Source: Paraclostridium tenue (GTDB taxonomy: Bacteria > Bacillota > Clostridia > Peptostreptococcales > Peptostreptococcaceae). From it: a stretch of 64,000 nt of DNA. The notes beneath the pieces were generated by a model that was not told where the DNA came from, searched no databases, and worked only from the letters and a program-made list of their open reading frames with translations. Numbering within the stretch: position 1 is the first letter of the stretch; every line of letters starts with the position of its first letter. Of the stretch, positions 42,825-51,579 are shown piece after piece. The stretch spans positions 770,823-834,822 of the forward strand of contig NZ_JADPFO010000001.1 in assembly GCF_015668515.1 (NCBI RefSeq). Direction: 5' to 3'. A program made the translations under genes and the position numbers.

Positions 42825-42885
42825 ATATTTAGAATGCTAACATTTGTATAGATATAATCTATACAAATGTTAGCATTCTAAATAT
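42825..42885. repeat. Perfect palindrome, 29-bp arms
   Basis: Arms ATATTTAGAATGCTAACATT...GTATAGAT and exact complement, 3-nt loop ATA. No T run follows, so not a normal terminator. Confidence 0.85.
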
Positions 42886-42910
42886 ATAATATTAATTCTA
42901 GTTATATAGT

Positions 42911-42945
42911 AAAAACCGTATCAATTACTTGTGATACGGTTTTTC
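42911..42945 (-). terminator. Hairpin terminator
   Basis: AAAAACCGTATCA / TGATACGGTTTTT with an 8-nt loop. On the minus strand it lies 155 nt after the BNR-protein gene; it could equally end a plus-strand transcript from the region containing the palindrome. Confidence 0.7.
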
Positions 42946-43099
42946 ACTCCCCCTACAATATAGGTTGATTATATTTAATTTTTTTATATATAATAAATAC
43001 TTTTTTGACTTTTGTATTTATTTTTTCTATCGAATAATTTCATCAAAAATAATTAAAAATCGACAATTTATTATATTTTCTATTTATAATAAAGTACTT

Positions 43100-44584
43100 T
43101 TAATTGCTACTTTTAACCTCTTTTACATATTCCCAAGTTTTGCCCTTATCTTTAGATTTATAAAGTAAACTACTATTTCCATTGTAGTCTCCATCAGCTC
43201 CTTGCTCTACATTTACATATAAAACTCCATCTTTTTCATAAGGAACCTTAGGAAAATCAAAAGGACTAATAGAATCTCCATTATCTAACTTAACTGATTT
43301 ATTTTCAAACTCTATCTTATTAAAAGATTTTCCTCCATCTTCCGTACGATATAACTCACCTTCTGAGCCACCATTTCTAGATGCTCCTATAAACCCTATA
43401 TTTTCATCAATAAAGTATATTCCAGAAGCCTCTCCAGTAGGTCCATTAAATGGATTATCATTTAAAACAAACCAGTTACTACCTCCATCAGTAGTTTGTT
43501 GCAATGAATAGAAAAAGCTACCCGTTGCCTTATCTTCTACATTTAACTTATATCTAACTCCATCATACAAATAAAATTCATCATTACTATTTGAATTTCC
43601 AGTTGCAATATCAAACTCTTTTTTATTCTCTTTTAACTCATCTTCTTTTTTAGTATTTTGGAACTTAAACCAATATGAATCAATTAATAAATTATATCTA
43701 ACAGGAGTTATTTCATTTTCTTTTCCTGGGACATATATTGAAACTGTATATCCAACTAGTTTATCTCCAGCTAACTCTATAGGTACTTCATTTCCATTTT
43801 TATTAATTAAAACTATCCCTTCTCTATTACTTTCCCAGTTTCTTTTTCCTTTATAAATTAATCCAAACTCACTTGCATTCCATTTGTTAACTGTATTTTT
43901 TATAGAAATATACTCAACTGTTTCAAATAAAGGATCAAGCAATTTATCATTGCTATAAGTAGCATTTACAACACCGTTTAATATAAGTTTAATATCTTTT
44001 GATTTATTTTTATCATAAGATATTAAATAATTTACTTCTTTTCCATCCTTATCTTTACCATAAATAAAGGTTTCAAAATACGTAATTGTACCATCTTTTT
44101 TAAATTTAACACTTAAATCATCTGATATGTATAATTTTTTAGGTAATTCATATCTTTTACTTATATCTTCAAAAATACCTTTTACTCCATATTTATAGAT
44201 ATTATTTTTTTCGAATTTAATATCTCTTTCACTTTGTAATCTTTTTATAACCCATGCAAGTTTCCCACCATAGTTAGTTGCACTTTTATAGATTTTTAAT
44301 CCATAAAATGAAGTTATTATAATAATGATTATAATCGAAATACATTTCCATGTTTTTGAACTTACTAATTTAGATTTATATTCTTTATTTTTCCTCGCTC
44401 TTATTATATAAAAAACAATCATAGTTATAAAAAATACTGCACATGCCACTGTAATATAAATATTATTATTATATCTTCCATACATGCACAAAGTAGTTAG
44501 TTCATAACAAAAAATCCAGTATACAATTAATATTATCGGATTAGTTATAAACGACATAGTTATTCTTTTTAATTTATACTTCAA
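43100..44584 (-). CDS. Membrane-anchored protein with BNR/YCF48-like repeats
   Basis: A 494-residue protein from a TTG start 6 nt after GGGGGG. Three membrane helices lie in the first about 100 residues. The large remaining region is probably outside the cell. Its C-terminal part has sialidase-type Asp-box/BNR motifs (TTDGGSNWF, TEDGGKSF, SKDKGKTWE) as in beta-propeller YCF48-like and glycosidase proteins. No sialidase catalytic residues were recognised. Function is unknown. Confidence 0.72.
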   Translation of the reverse strand: MKYKLKRITMSFITNPIILIVYWIFCYELTTLCMYGRYNNNIYITVACAVFFITMIVFYIIRARKNKEYKSKLVSSKTWKCISIIIIIIITSFYGLKIYKSATNYGGKLAWVIKRLQSERDIKFEKNNIYKYGVKGIFEDISKRYELPKKLYISDDLSVKFKKDGTITYFETFIYGKDKDGKEVNYLISYDKNKSKDIKLILNGVVNATYSNDKLLDPLFETVEYISIKNTVNKWNASEFGLIYKGKRNWESNREGIVLINKNGNEVPIELAGDKLVGYTVSIYVPGKENEITPVRYNLLIDSYWFKFQNTKKEDELKENKKEFDIATGNSNSNDEFYLYDGVRYKLNVEDKATGSFFYSLQQTTDGGSNWFVLNDNPFNGPTGEASGIYFIDENIGFIGASRNGGSEGELYRTEDGGKSFNKIEFENKSVKLDNGDSISPFDFPKVPYEKDGVLYVNVEQGADGDYNGNSSLLYKSKDKGKTWEYVKEVKSSN

Positions 44585-44698
44585 TCTATTCCCCCCTAGT
44601 TGAATTTATTATGATATATTTTAATTTATTCTATAATAATATATCATAATATTGGAAAATTTGATATAAATTGGCTATTTGAAAACAACTATTAAAAA

Positions 44699-44738
44699 CA
44701 AAAGAACCCAACAATTTAACTCATTGGATTCTTTATTA
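44699..44738 (-). terminator. Terminator of the HTH-mutS2-like operon
   Basis: Hairpin AAAGAACCCA / TGGATTCTTT (one G-U pair); minus strand continues with TGTTTTTAAT. 50 nt after the mutS2-like stop. Confidence 0.65.
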
Positions 44739-44787
44739 ATTTAGAATATATTAATATTTATTTTGATAATTTATTACATATTATTTA

Positions 44788-46686
44788 TTATTTATTATTT
44801 TTTATTTGCTTTTGAATTTTCTTAAGTGCCTTTTTAGAACCTCTTTGAATATCTTTTTCTAACTTTCTATCTTCATAGGAAGTAAACAAACTATTAATAT
44901 CATACCCTTGAGGATATAACTCTTGAGCTTTTAAATGTAATTCTGTTCTTTTTACATTTACTTTTATAAATTCATTTTTATATAAAACTTCAACATTATT
45001 AAATTTATCAACTTCTTTATAAACTATTGCAAAATCATCTTTATCTAATAACTTAACTTTATCTCCAACTTGGTAATTAACTATCTCTTTAGTCTCTTCA
45101 ACAACTTCGTTTTTACCTTCAATCTTACTTCTTTTAACCAATTCTAAATTATAGTTTTTATCCTTCATATAAGCACTAGCTCTTTTTAATACTTTATCTC
45201 TTATACCCATCTTTTTAGATATAAATAAAGCATTACTATCTTCTGATTTTCCAATAACAAGCTTGTATAAAGGTTCTAAAGTATCCTTGTCAAACATCAT
45301 GCCTGCATTTTCAAATTCTTCATGCATATTTGCAAAATTCTTTATCTCACCATAATGAGTAGATGCAATTGTTATACATCCCATTTGATAAAATTCTTCT
45401 AGTATTGCAATTGCCAAAGACGCTCCCTCATTTGGTTCTGTTCCACTTCCTATTTCATCAAATATCACTAAAGTTGATTTATTGCTAGCATTCATTATTT
45501 CAGCTATGTTTTTTATATGTGAAGAAAATGTACTTAGTGCATTTTCAATACTTTGATTATCACCTATATCTACAAATATATTTTCAAATACGCTTATTTC
45601 TGTGTTTTCATCTGCACATATATCAAATCCACATTGAACCATTAATGTTAATAGCCCAACAGTTTTTAATGATAAAGTTTTTCCTCCTGCATTAGGCCCT
45701 GTTATTATTAAGCTTCTATATGTTTTTCCTATTTCAAAGTTAAGTGGCACTACACTTCCCTTTAGTAATGGGTGTTTTCCATTTACTATTTTAGTGTATC
45801 CTCGACTATTGACCTTAGGAGTTATGCAATGATTATTTAAACTATATTTAGCCTTAGCAAAAACCATATCATATTCAGATATTATTTCTAAATTAAGTTT
45901 AATTTGAGCTATTTTTTCAAATATTAGTTCAGTTAAATAAGAAAGTATTTTATATTCTTCTATACTTTCCTCTGATTTTAAACTAACAAGCTCTATGCTA
46001 AATTTAGATACATTGGCCGGTTCTATAAAAACTGTGTTTCCTTTTGATGAAGTATCTAAAACAGTTCCATCAACTTCATTTTTGTAAGAAGATTTAATAG
46101 GTATTACATACCTATCTCCTCTTTTACTTATTATAAATTCTTGTATATATTTTTTATTGGTACTTGAAGTTATAAATTTATTTAATCTCTCTTTTATCTT
46201 AGCTTCACAAACTTCAATATTTTTTCTTATCTTTTTAAGTTCTTTAGAAGCATTTGAATCAACTTTATTATTTTTTATGATATAATTTATTTCACTTTCT
46301 ATAAAATCGCATTCAGTTATATTTAGTGCATATGAACTTAAATTTGGAGCATAAAATTCCTTATCCAACATAAAGTTTTTTACTTTTTTACATCCTCTTA
46401 AAAAGTCTTGAACCTTTGTAAGTTCTGTAGGATCTAAAATCATACCTTTATCTACTTTTTCTATTATAGAATTTATATTAAATAAACCTTCTAATGGTAT
46501 ATGGTTGCTATTTGATAATACATTTCTAGCTTCTTTATTTTCCATTAGCCTTCTTTTTACTACACTTAAATGTTTACTAGGACTTAGTTTATCTATTAGT
46601 TCTTTTCCAAGTGAGCTTACACAATGTATTTTTACTAGTTCTTTAAATTCACTTAATTGTAATTTTTCAAAAGTTGTATTATTCAT
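44788..46686 (-). CDS. MutS2-like ATPase without Smr domain
   Basis: A 632-residue protein. The N-terminal core resembles MutS2 (FEKLQLSEFKELVKIHCVSSLGKEL); the ABC-type ATPase has Walker A TGPNAGGKT near residue 330 and Walker B VIFDEIGSGTEPNEG, followed by STHYGEIK. MutS2 is about 785 residues with a C-terminal Smr nuclease domain. Here the protein ends after a KOW-like beta segment (VGDKVKLLDKDDFAIVYK) and a basic tail. It may be a paralogue acting in ribosome rescue or recombination. It overlaps the HTH gene by 8 nt. Confidence 0.85.
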   Translation of the reverse strand: MNNTTFEKLQLSEFKELVKIHCVSSLGKELIDKLSPSKHLSVVKRRLMENKEARNVLSNSNHIPLEGLFNINSIIEKVDKGMILDPTELTKVQDFLRGCKKVKNFMLDKEFYAPNLSSYALNITECDFIESEINYIIKNNKVDSNASKELKKIRKNIEVCEAKIKERLNKFITSSTNKKYIQEFIISKRGDRYVIPIKSSYKNEVDGTVLDTSSKGNTVFIEPANVSKFSIELVSLKSEESIEEYKILSYLTELIFEKIAQIKLNLEIISEYDMVFAKAKYSLNNHCITPKVNSRGYTKIVNGKHPLLKGSVVPLNFEIGKTYRSLIITGPNAGGKTLSLKTVGLLTLMVQCGFDICADENTEISVFENIFVDIGDNQSIENALSTFSSHIKNIAEIMNASNKSTLVIFDEIGSGTEPNEGASLAIAILEEFYQMGCITIASTHYGEIKNFANMHEEFENAGMMFDKDTLEPLYKLVIGKSEDSNALFISKKMGIRDKVLKRASAYMKDKNYNLELVKRSKIEGKNEVVEETKEIVNYQVGDKVKLLDKDDFAIVYKEVDKFNNVEVLYKNEFIKVNVKRTELHLKAQELYPQGYDINSLFTSYEDRKLEKDIQRGSKKALKKIQKQIKNNK

Positions 46687-46999
46687 TTGTAAGCCCTCCT
46701 AAGTCTAGTGCATTAGTATTTTCAATGGTTTCTTTTTTTATTTTAGATATAATTTTTCTTATGCTAGACTCTGATAAATTATATATACTTACTATCTCTT
46801 CTATTGAATATCCATTTGCATATAAATTAAATATATCTTTATTTCTTGTGTAAATAGCTTTTCTTGCTCCATTTTTTGCTCCCCAAGGTATTTTCTCCCC
46901 TTTTAACTTTGGTATATATATAACATCCCCTTGGATATATTCTTGCACTTTTTGTAGTAATTCATTTGGTAATAAGTTTTTAGCATTTTTATATTTCAA
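46679..46999 (-). CDS. Small HTH protein, CD3324/Mor-like
   Basis: A 106-residue protein from TTG, preceded by AAAGGAGA. It opens NAKNLLPNELLQKVQEYIQGDVIYIP, a pattern shared with CD3324-type proteins of Clostridia, and ends with an HTH (GYSIEEIVSIYNLSESSIRKII) like Mor-family activators. It overlaps the mutS2-like gene, so it may regulate this operon; this is inferred. Confidence 0.75.
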   Translation of the reverse strand: MKYKNAKNLLPNELLQKVQEYIQGDVIYIPKLKGEKIPWGAKNGARKAIYTRNKDIFNLYANGYSIEEIVSIYNLSESSIRKIISKIKKETIENTNALDLGGLTNE

Positions 47000-47039
47000 T
47001 TTTTTATTCTCCTTTATTTTTAAGTTGTATATTTACAAA

Positions 47040-47087
47040 CTTAACAAATAAGGAGTTATTTTATTTTGTAACTCCTTATTTGTTAAG
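47040..47087. repeat. 19-bp hairpin upstream of the HTH gene
   Basis: Arms CTTAACAAATAAGGAGTTA and its complement, 10-nt loop. No strong T run. It lies 41 nt before the HTH gene on the minus strand, so it could be in its leader or be an operator. Confidence 0.7.
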
Positions 47088-47228
47088 AAGTACAACTCCC
47101 AGCTCTTTATAATTAGTTTTTTTCATAAACTACACTCCTTTTTATATTTTCTTTAATTTATATTATTTCATATAAGTTTTGTTTATTCAATGGCGAAAAC
47201 TATTATAATTGTTTTTTCCAAATATAAA

Positions 47229-47258
47229 TAAAACACCTGACTTATGCAGGTGTTTTTG
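47229..47258 (-). terminator. Terminator of manganese catalase gene
   Basis: Hairpin AAACACCTG/CAGGTGTTT with a 10-nt region between the arms, T-rich on both sides, about 32 nt after the catalase stop. Confidence 0.8.
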
Positions 47259-47289
47259 TAAACTAAAATATGTATTAAATATTTTAATC

Positions 47290-47967
47290 TTATTTTTTTA
47301 TTGGATTTTCAAATGATGGTGGATTGATATCAATCTTTGTATCATGATTAGGTCCTGGGCTTGATAAATCAAAATATAATTTAGAGTCTTCAGTAACTCC
47401 GAAATCTCTATTTGAACCTGTATCTTTAATTTTATTTAATGCCTCTCTAAATAAAGCATTATGAGCTTCTTCTCTATTAAGTAAGAAATCTATTGTCTCT
47501 CTTACATATTTATCTTCAATTTGTCTGTATAAATATTCATATACAACCTTTGCTCTTTGTTCTGATGCTATGTTTGATAATAAATCTGCAACTAAATCAC
47601 CTGTTACAGTAACATAATCAGCAGTCCAAGGTGCTCCTGATGAATTTATTAAAAATGGCGATAATCCAGATAATACATGAGTTTCTATTTCTCCAGATTC
47701 AACTGAATTGTAGTCAACGTCATGACCATTTAATAAGTTTATTGTTTGGGCTACCATTTCCATATGGCTAAGCTCTTCTGCTGCAATGTCAAGGAATAAA
47801 TCTTTTATCTCTTTGTCTTTTATTCTAAAACTTTGAGATAAATATTGCATTGCTGCTTTTAATTCACCATTTCCTCCACCTAATTGTTCTTGCATTAAAA
47901 CAGCATATTGTGGATTAGGTCTTTCTACTTTTACTTCTTTTAGTAAAGCTTTATCATGTTTAAACAA
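47290..47967 (-). CDS. Manganese catalase (non-haem)
   Basis: A 225-residue dimanganese catalase from a TTG start after AAGGAGG. Metal ligands are in place: Glu 35 (GNGELKAAM), Glu 65/His 68 (AEELSHMEM), Glu 136 (SEQRAK) and Glu-His 167-169 (REEAHN). It removes hydrogen peroxide and in clostridial spore formers is related to spore-coat CotJC-type proteins. Single-gene unit. Confidence 0.93.
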   Translation of the reverse strand: MFKHDKALLKEVKVERPNPQYAVLMQEQLGGGNGELKAAMQYLSQSFRIKDKEIKDLFLDIAAEELSHMEMVAQTINLLNGHDVDYNSVESGEIETHVLSGLSPFLINSSGAPWTADYVTVTGDLVADLLSNIASEQRAKVVYEYLYRQIEDKYVRETIDFLLNREEAHNALFREALNKIKDTGSNRDFGVTEDSKLYFDLSSPGPNHDTKIDINPPSFENPIKK

Positions 47968-48094
47968 AATGATTACCTCCTTAAACTTTTCTGAAATTAT
48001 TATTTGTGTAAAAATACTTTTTTATTCTATATGGAATTATTAATTTCTAGATTAGTTTAGAGGTTTATCTTTTCATTTAATATCTAACGATATT

Positions 48095-48385
48095 CTAAAA
48101 CATTTTGTAAATATATATAAACATACAAAATATATCTAGTATTAATAATGTAAATGCTATTAAACTAAATTTATATGATAAATTCATAATCATAAATAAT
48201 ATAAATATATTTAAATACCCCATTCCCATTATTATACTTGCTTTATTTATTTCTTTTTTAGTTTTATTTTTTAGTTTATTTTCATCTACTAATGAAATTA
48301 AGTTTAATCTTTTTTTAATTCCAATTGAGTAAGCCATACTTAAAATAATTATAGATATAATAATACAAATTATAAATTTAAGCAT
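48095..48385 (-). CDS. Small membrane protein, unknown
   Basis: ATG 48385 is preceded by GGGGGA; the ATG at 48397 lies over this site and is unlikely. The 96-residue product has three hydrophobic segments (about 1-20, 48-68, 74-94) and a basic loop (KNKTKKEINKAS). It follows the MFS gene by about 20 nt and is likely co-transcribed with it. Confidence 0.6.
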   Translation of the reverse strand: MLKFIICIIISIIILSMAYSIGIKKRLNLISLVDENKLKNKTKKEINKASIIMGMGYLNIFILFMIMNLSYKFSLIAFTLLILDIFCMFIYIYKMF

Positions 48386-48405
48386 AATATCCCCCATAGC
48401 TACTT

Positions 48406-49668
48406 CTATATTTTCATAAGCTCTTCTAATTTATCATGTTCACTATCATATTCTATAAATCTTTTTAAATTTTTTATCTTAACATAAAATAAACTTACAA
48501 TAAAACAAGCAGAAAAAGTCATAATTAATACAACCCTAACTGGCATTAAATCTCCTAAAATTCCTGCTATCAATTGACCAATTGGTGCTAATCCCATACT
48601 TATAGTTGAAGTTATAGCCATAACCTTACCTCTTATATTTGCTGGCACAATAATCATACTAGTAGTTGAAAAAATAGTATTCATAATAACATTAAAGAAA
48701 AAACTAAAAAATAAACACATAACCAAAACTATATAACTATTAGTAATCATACTTAATAAAAATAATGAAGTACATGCTAAAAGTGAAAAAATAAACACCC
48801 TAAATTTTTGTTCTCTTTTTATATTTTTAATTGATAATAATATACTTCCACTAACCATACCCATAGATAAAAACATCATAGCAAAGCCATATCTCTCTGT
48901 TCCTAAAAATTTAGTTTCATTAAAATATGGAATTAACAGTATCATACCTGCATTTGCAAAAAAATTTATCATAGAAGAACATATAAACATTTTCTTATAT
49001 ACTTTAAAATCTTTTATAAAATTAAGTCCTATCTTAAAATCTTCTTTAAAAGTTATTTCTTTTTCTTCTCTTTTTAATTTTGGAATAGTTATAAACATTT
49101 CAGTAAAAGCTGAAAATAAATATGAAAGCCCATTAAATAAAAACATATAAGGAGCTCCTATTAATACGTAAAGTACTCCTCCTGCTGCATATCCTATCAT
49201 ATCTATTCCAGCTTGTGCTAAACTCGTTACAGAATTAGCTTTTATAAGCTTATCTTCTGGTACTATATCTGGTTTACTAGAATTTATTGCAGGATTAAAA
49301 AATGCTGAACATAATCCATTAATAATTCCTACAACAAAAACCATCCAAACTTGAATAAATCCTATTACCCCAGCTATCCCTACAAAGGTTACAACAATAC
49401 CTCTTATTAAATCAGTTAAAACAATTACTTTTTTTCTATCCCACTTATCTATAAATACACCTGCAAAAGGTCCTAAAATTATCCTTGGCATCATTGTTAT
49501 TGCACTTAAAAGTCCCATAAGTGATTTAGAACCTGTCATTTCTAAAATCCAAAAATCTAGTGCCATAATGTATAAAACATCGCCTAGCACTGATACTAAT
49601 TGCCCTTGCCAAAGTAGAAAAAAGTTTTTGTTCCATAATTTACTTTCTAACTTTTTCGTAGTATCCAA
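48406..49668 (-). CDS. MFS exporter (MefA/enterobactin-exporter-like)
   Basis: A 420-residue major facilitator with 12 predicted helices, from TTG after AAGGGGGGA. The first loop reads FAGVFIDKWDRKKVIV, matching MFS motif A (GxxxDxxxRKK). The opening FFLLWQGQLVSVLGDVLY is typical of the MFS_3/MefA group of drug or siderophore exporters. The substrate is unknown. Co-transcribed with the small membrane protein downstream. Confidence 0.88.
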   Translation of the reverse strand: MDTTKKLESKLWNKNFFLLWQGQLVSVLGDVLYIMALDFWILEMTGSKSLMGLLSAITMMPRIILGPFAGVFIDKWDRKKVIVLTDLIRGIVVTFVGIAGVIGFIQVWMVFVVGIINGLCSAFFNPAINSSKPDIVPEDKLIKANSVTSLAQAGIDMIGYAAGGVLYVLIGAPYMFLFNGLSYLFSAFTEMFITIPKLKREEKEITFKEDFKIGLNFIKDFKVYKKMFICSSMINFFANAGMILLIPYFNETKFLGTERYGFAMMFLSMGMVSGSILLSIKNIKREQKFRVFIFSLLACTSLFLLSMITNSYIVLVMCLFFSFFFNVIMNTIFSTTSMIIVPANIRGKVMAITSTISMGLAPIGQLIAGILGDLMPVRVVLIMTFSACFIVSLFYVKIKNLKRFIEYDSEHDKLEELMKI

Positions 49669-49775
49669 GCTATCCCCCCTTGATTATTTTTTCAATATTT
49701 TTAAAATTCTTTCATTAAATATATATTCGTTAAATAATATTTACATAACAATTAATAATTTTAATCAATACAAAA

Positions 49776-49816
49776 ATAGTAGATAACATCAATTACTGAT
49801 ACTATCTACTACTTTT
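49776..49816 (-). terminator. Terminator of the lipoprotein gene
   Basis: Hairpin AGTAGATA / TATCTACT, 17-nt loop, in T-rich flanks; 23 nt after the stop codon at 49839. Confidence 0.55.
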
Positions 49817-49838
49817 ATTTATTCTTTGATCTACAATT

Positions 49839-50462
49839 TTAAATTTTACTTATTTTTAAATATATAATAACATCAACCATATTATTTGAAATATCACCAC
49901 TAGCTTCACTTGGTTTTACAAAATTATTTCCTAAAGCTATTCCATGTGTAACTCTATCTTTTCCTGTACTAAAAGATGCTATTGCTAAATTCTTACCAAT
50001 CTCTATTTTATGCGCTCTTTCAGAAGCATTTTCAAGCATATTCCATGTAACTCCAATATTTCCTCCATTGAATTTAGATAAATTTAGTCCTTGTGATGTT
50101 GAAGCCATAAATTCATCTTTATTATTTTGACTAATATCAAATGTTAAAATATCCTTATCAGTCTTATTAATACCAATATTTAAATTATCTTTATTATTTT
50201 TTATCTCCATTTCACTAGTTAATATATTACTAGATTCTTTCAACTTACCATCATTATATGTTTCTGAAGTAATACTAACTTTGTACTTTCCTTTTTCTAA
50301 GTTATTTACATCATAAATTCCTATTGAATTTCCTGTTAACCGCTCTTTTATTTGTTCTTTTGAGTTTTCAGTATCCTTGTTTATAGTGATTTCTTGTTTG
50401 TTTGTGCAACCTCCTAGCCCTAATGTCCCTATCATGGCAAATATTATAAAAAGCTTCTTCAC
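49839..50462 (-). CDS. Lipoprotein, unknown
   Basis: A 207-residue protein from GTG after GAGGAGG. Signal peptide with lipobox LGGC (Cys 19). The mature part is polar and beta-rich with no recognised domain. Likely anchored to the outer face of the membrane. Single gene. Confidence 0.75.
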   Translation of the reverse strand: MKKLFIIFAMIGTLGLGGCTNKQEITINKDTENSKEQIKERLTGNSIGIYDVNNLEKGKYKVSITSETYNDGKLKESSNILTSEMEIKNNKDNLNIGINKTDKDILTFDISQNNKDEFMASTSQGLNLSKFNGGNIGVTWNMLENASERAHKIEIGKNLAIASFSTGKDRVTHGIALGNNFVKPSEASGDISNNMVDVIIYLKISKI

Positions 50463-50542
50463 AATTTATCCTCCTCAAATTTATGCTAATTTATTTTCTA
50501 TAAAATTCGACTTATATCTCTAAATATCCTTTTATATTGCAA

Positions 50543-50592
50543 TAAAAAAGATGTAATCTTGTAAATCTACAAAACTACATCTTTTTATTTTT
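50543..50592 (-). terminator. Terminator of the ferric-reductase-like gene
   Basis: Hairpin AAAAAGATGTA / TACATCTTTTT around a small inner stem (TTGTA/TACAA), T-rich on both strands. Confidence 0.75.
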
Positions 50593-50600
50593 ATAAATTT

Positions 50601-51293
50601 TTACATATTACTTGTAGACTTCTTTTTATTTATTTTTGAAGTTTTTATTAATTTTAATATAAAATAGCTACCAAATAATATCGTATATAAAGTTAATTTT
50701 AACATATCAATTTCTTTTCCATTTAAAATTGAAAGTACTATATGTATATAAACTAGTAAATAAAATGGATATGCCCATCTTTGCAATTTCTTCCACTGTG
50801 CAAATTTCATTTTACTTCTATACTTTTTAAGTGATGTTTTAAATAGTGGTATCATTATTATAAATGCTATTAACCCAACTATTAAATAAACCACATAAAG
50901 TGTTGTTATAGGTTTATGATTTGATAATTTCACCATAAAACGAACTAAATACATTATTACATGTGGGAATATAAGTATAGACCCTAGTATTGCAGATTCT
51001 GCTCTTATACTTAATAACTTTTTAGTTATCTTCCATTTAGGATTTAATGCTCCTGCAAACATAACTAATATGAAAAATGCTATTGAAAAGTTTCCTTTCA
51101 TAGATGCTTTTTCAAATTCACCTATAAATCCGTGTAACTTTACATTTGTTAATAACCTATATATTTCATAGATTATTGTTCCTGCTCCAATTATTGAAGC
51201 AATTGTATAAAAAATCTTAGAGTGTTTCTTTATGCTTGATGTAAAAACTAGTGATAAAGCCACTATAAATATTAATGAATAAACTAATCGCAT
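50601..51293 (-). CDS. Ferric-reductase-like transmembrane protein
   Basis: A 230-residue membrane protein with six or seven helices. It resembles the haem b-binding ferric reductase/MsrQ group, with candidate haem His residues in IFPHVIMYLVRF and YLLVYIHIVLS, and a RWAYPFYLLVYIH segment characteristic of MsrQ/YedZ. No FAD/NAD domain is fused. Two overlapping Fur-box-like sequences lie just upstream, so it is probably induced by iron starvation. AAAGGAGA precedes the ATG. Confidence 0.75.
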   Translation of the reverse strand: MRLVYSLIFIVALSLVFTSSIKKHSKIFYTIASIIGAGTIIYEIYRLLTNVKLHGFIGEFEKASMKGNFSIAFFILVMFAGALNPKWKITKKLLSIRAESAILGSILIFPHVIMYLVRFMVKLSNHKPITTLYVVYLIVGLIAFIIMIPLFKTSLKKYRSKMKFAQWKKLQRWAYPFYLLVYIHIVLSILNGKEIDMLKLTLYTILFGSYFILKLIKTSKINKKKSTSNM

Positions 51294-51323
51294 ATAAATT
51301 CTCCTTTTTTTATTTTTATATTA

Positions 51324-51353
51324 ATTATCATTTTCTAATGATAATTAATATCA
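51324..51353. promoter_or_regulatory. Fur-box-like operator
   Basis: TGATAAT-T-AATATCA (51339-51353) matches the 7-1-7 Fur consensus in 13 of 14 arm positions. An overlapping partial inverted repeat ATTATCA/TGATAAT starts at 51324. It is 30-45 nt before the ferric-reductase-like gene. Confidence 0.65.
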
Positions 51354-51468
51354 TTAATTCTATTATATTGTTTTCTTGTTGTCAACACTTCCTTAGAAAA
51401 TAATTTTAATTAAAATTTTTATAGAAATTTTTAAGCATTTATAATATAATAAGTTGGTAAATAAAATC

Positions 51469-51515
51469 GGCGATGGAGTTCGCCATTAAACGCACTAGAT
51501 GCTAATGACTCCTAC
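51469..51515 (+). ncRNA. Fluoride riboswitch (crcB motif) aptamer
   Basis: Sequence GGCGATGGAGTTCGCC, then ATTAAACGC, GCTAATGACTCCTAC matches the fluoride aptamer: GGCGAUGG hairpin, pseudoknot strand and the conserved UAAUGACUCCUAC end. It is followed by a terminator whose left arm is the aptamer 3' end, and by a CLC-family exporter gene. Fluoride binding should block the terminator and turn on the exporter. Confidence 0.95.
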
Positions 51516-51552
51516 TCTTATTAAAAATTTAAGAGTAGGAGTCTATTTTTTT
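51507..51552 (+). terminator. Riboswitch expression-platform terminator
   Basis: Arms GACTCCTACTCTTA and AAGAGTAGGAGTC with an intervening TTAAAAATTT region and a T7 tail. The left arm overlaps aptamer bases 51507-51515, giving mutually exclusive folds. Confidence 0.9.
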
Positions 51553-51579
51553 GAAGAAAATATATTAGGAGGACAAAAC

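Larger units (their letters stand above)
42423..43099. other. 677-nt intergenic region
   Basis: No credible ORF. It holds the protease promoter region, a perfect 29-bp-arm palindrome at 42825-42885 and a terminator hairpin at 42911-42945. The stretch 42423-42820 shows only AT-rich sequence with no clear repeat. Confidence 0.6.

Noticed and set aside
51499-51579. N-terminal extension of the CLC exporter
   Set aside because: These bases form the fluoride aptamer and terminator; the GTG at 51580 has the proper ribosome site.
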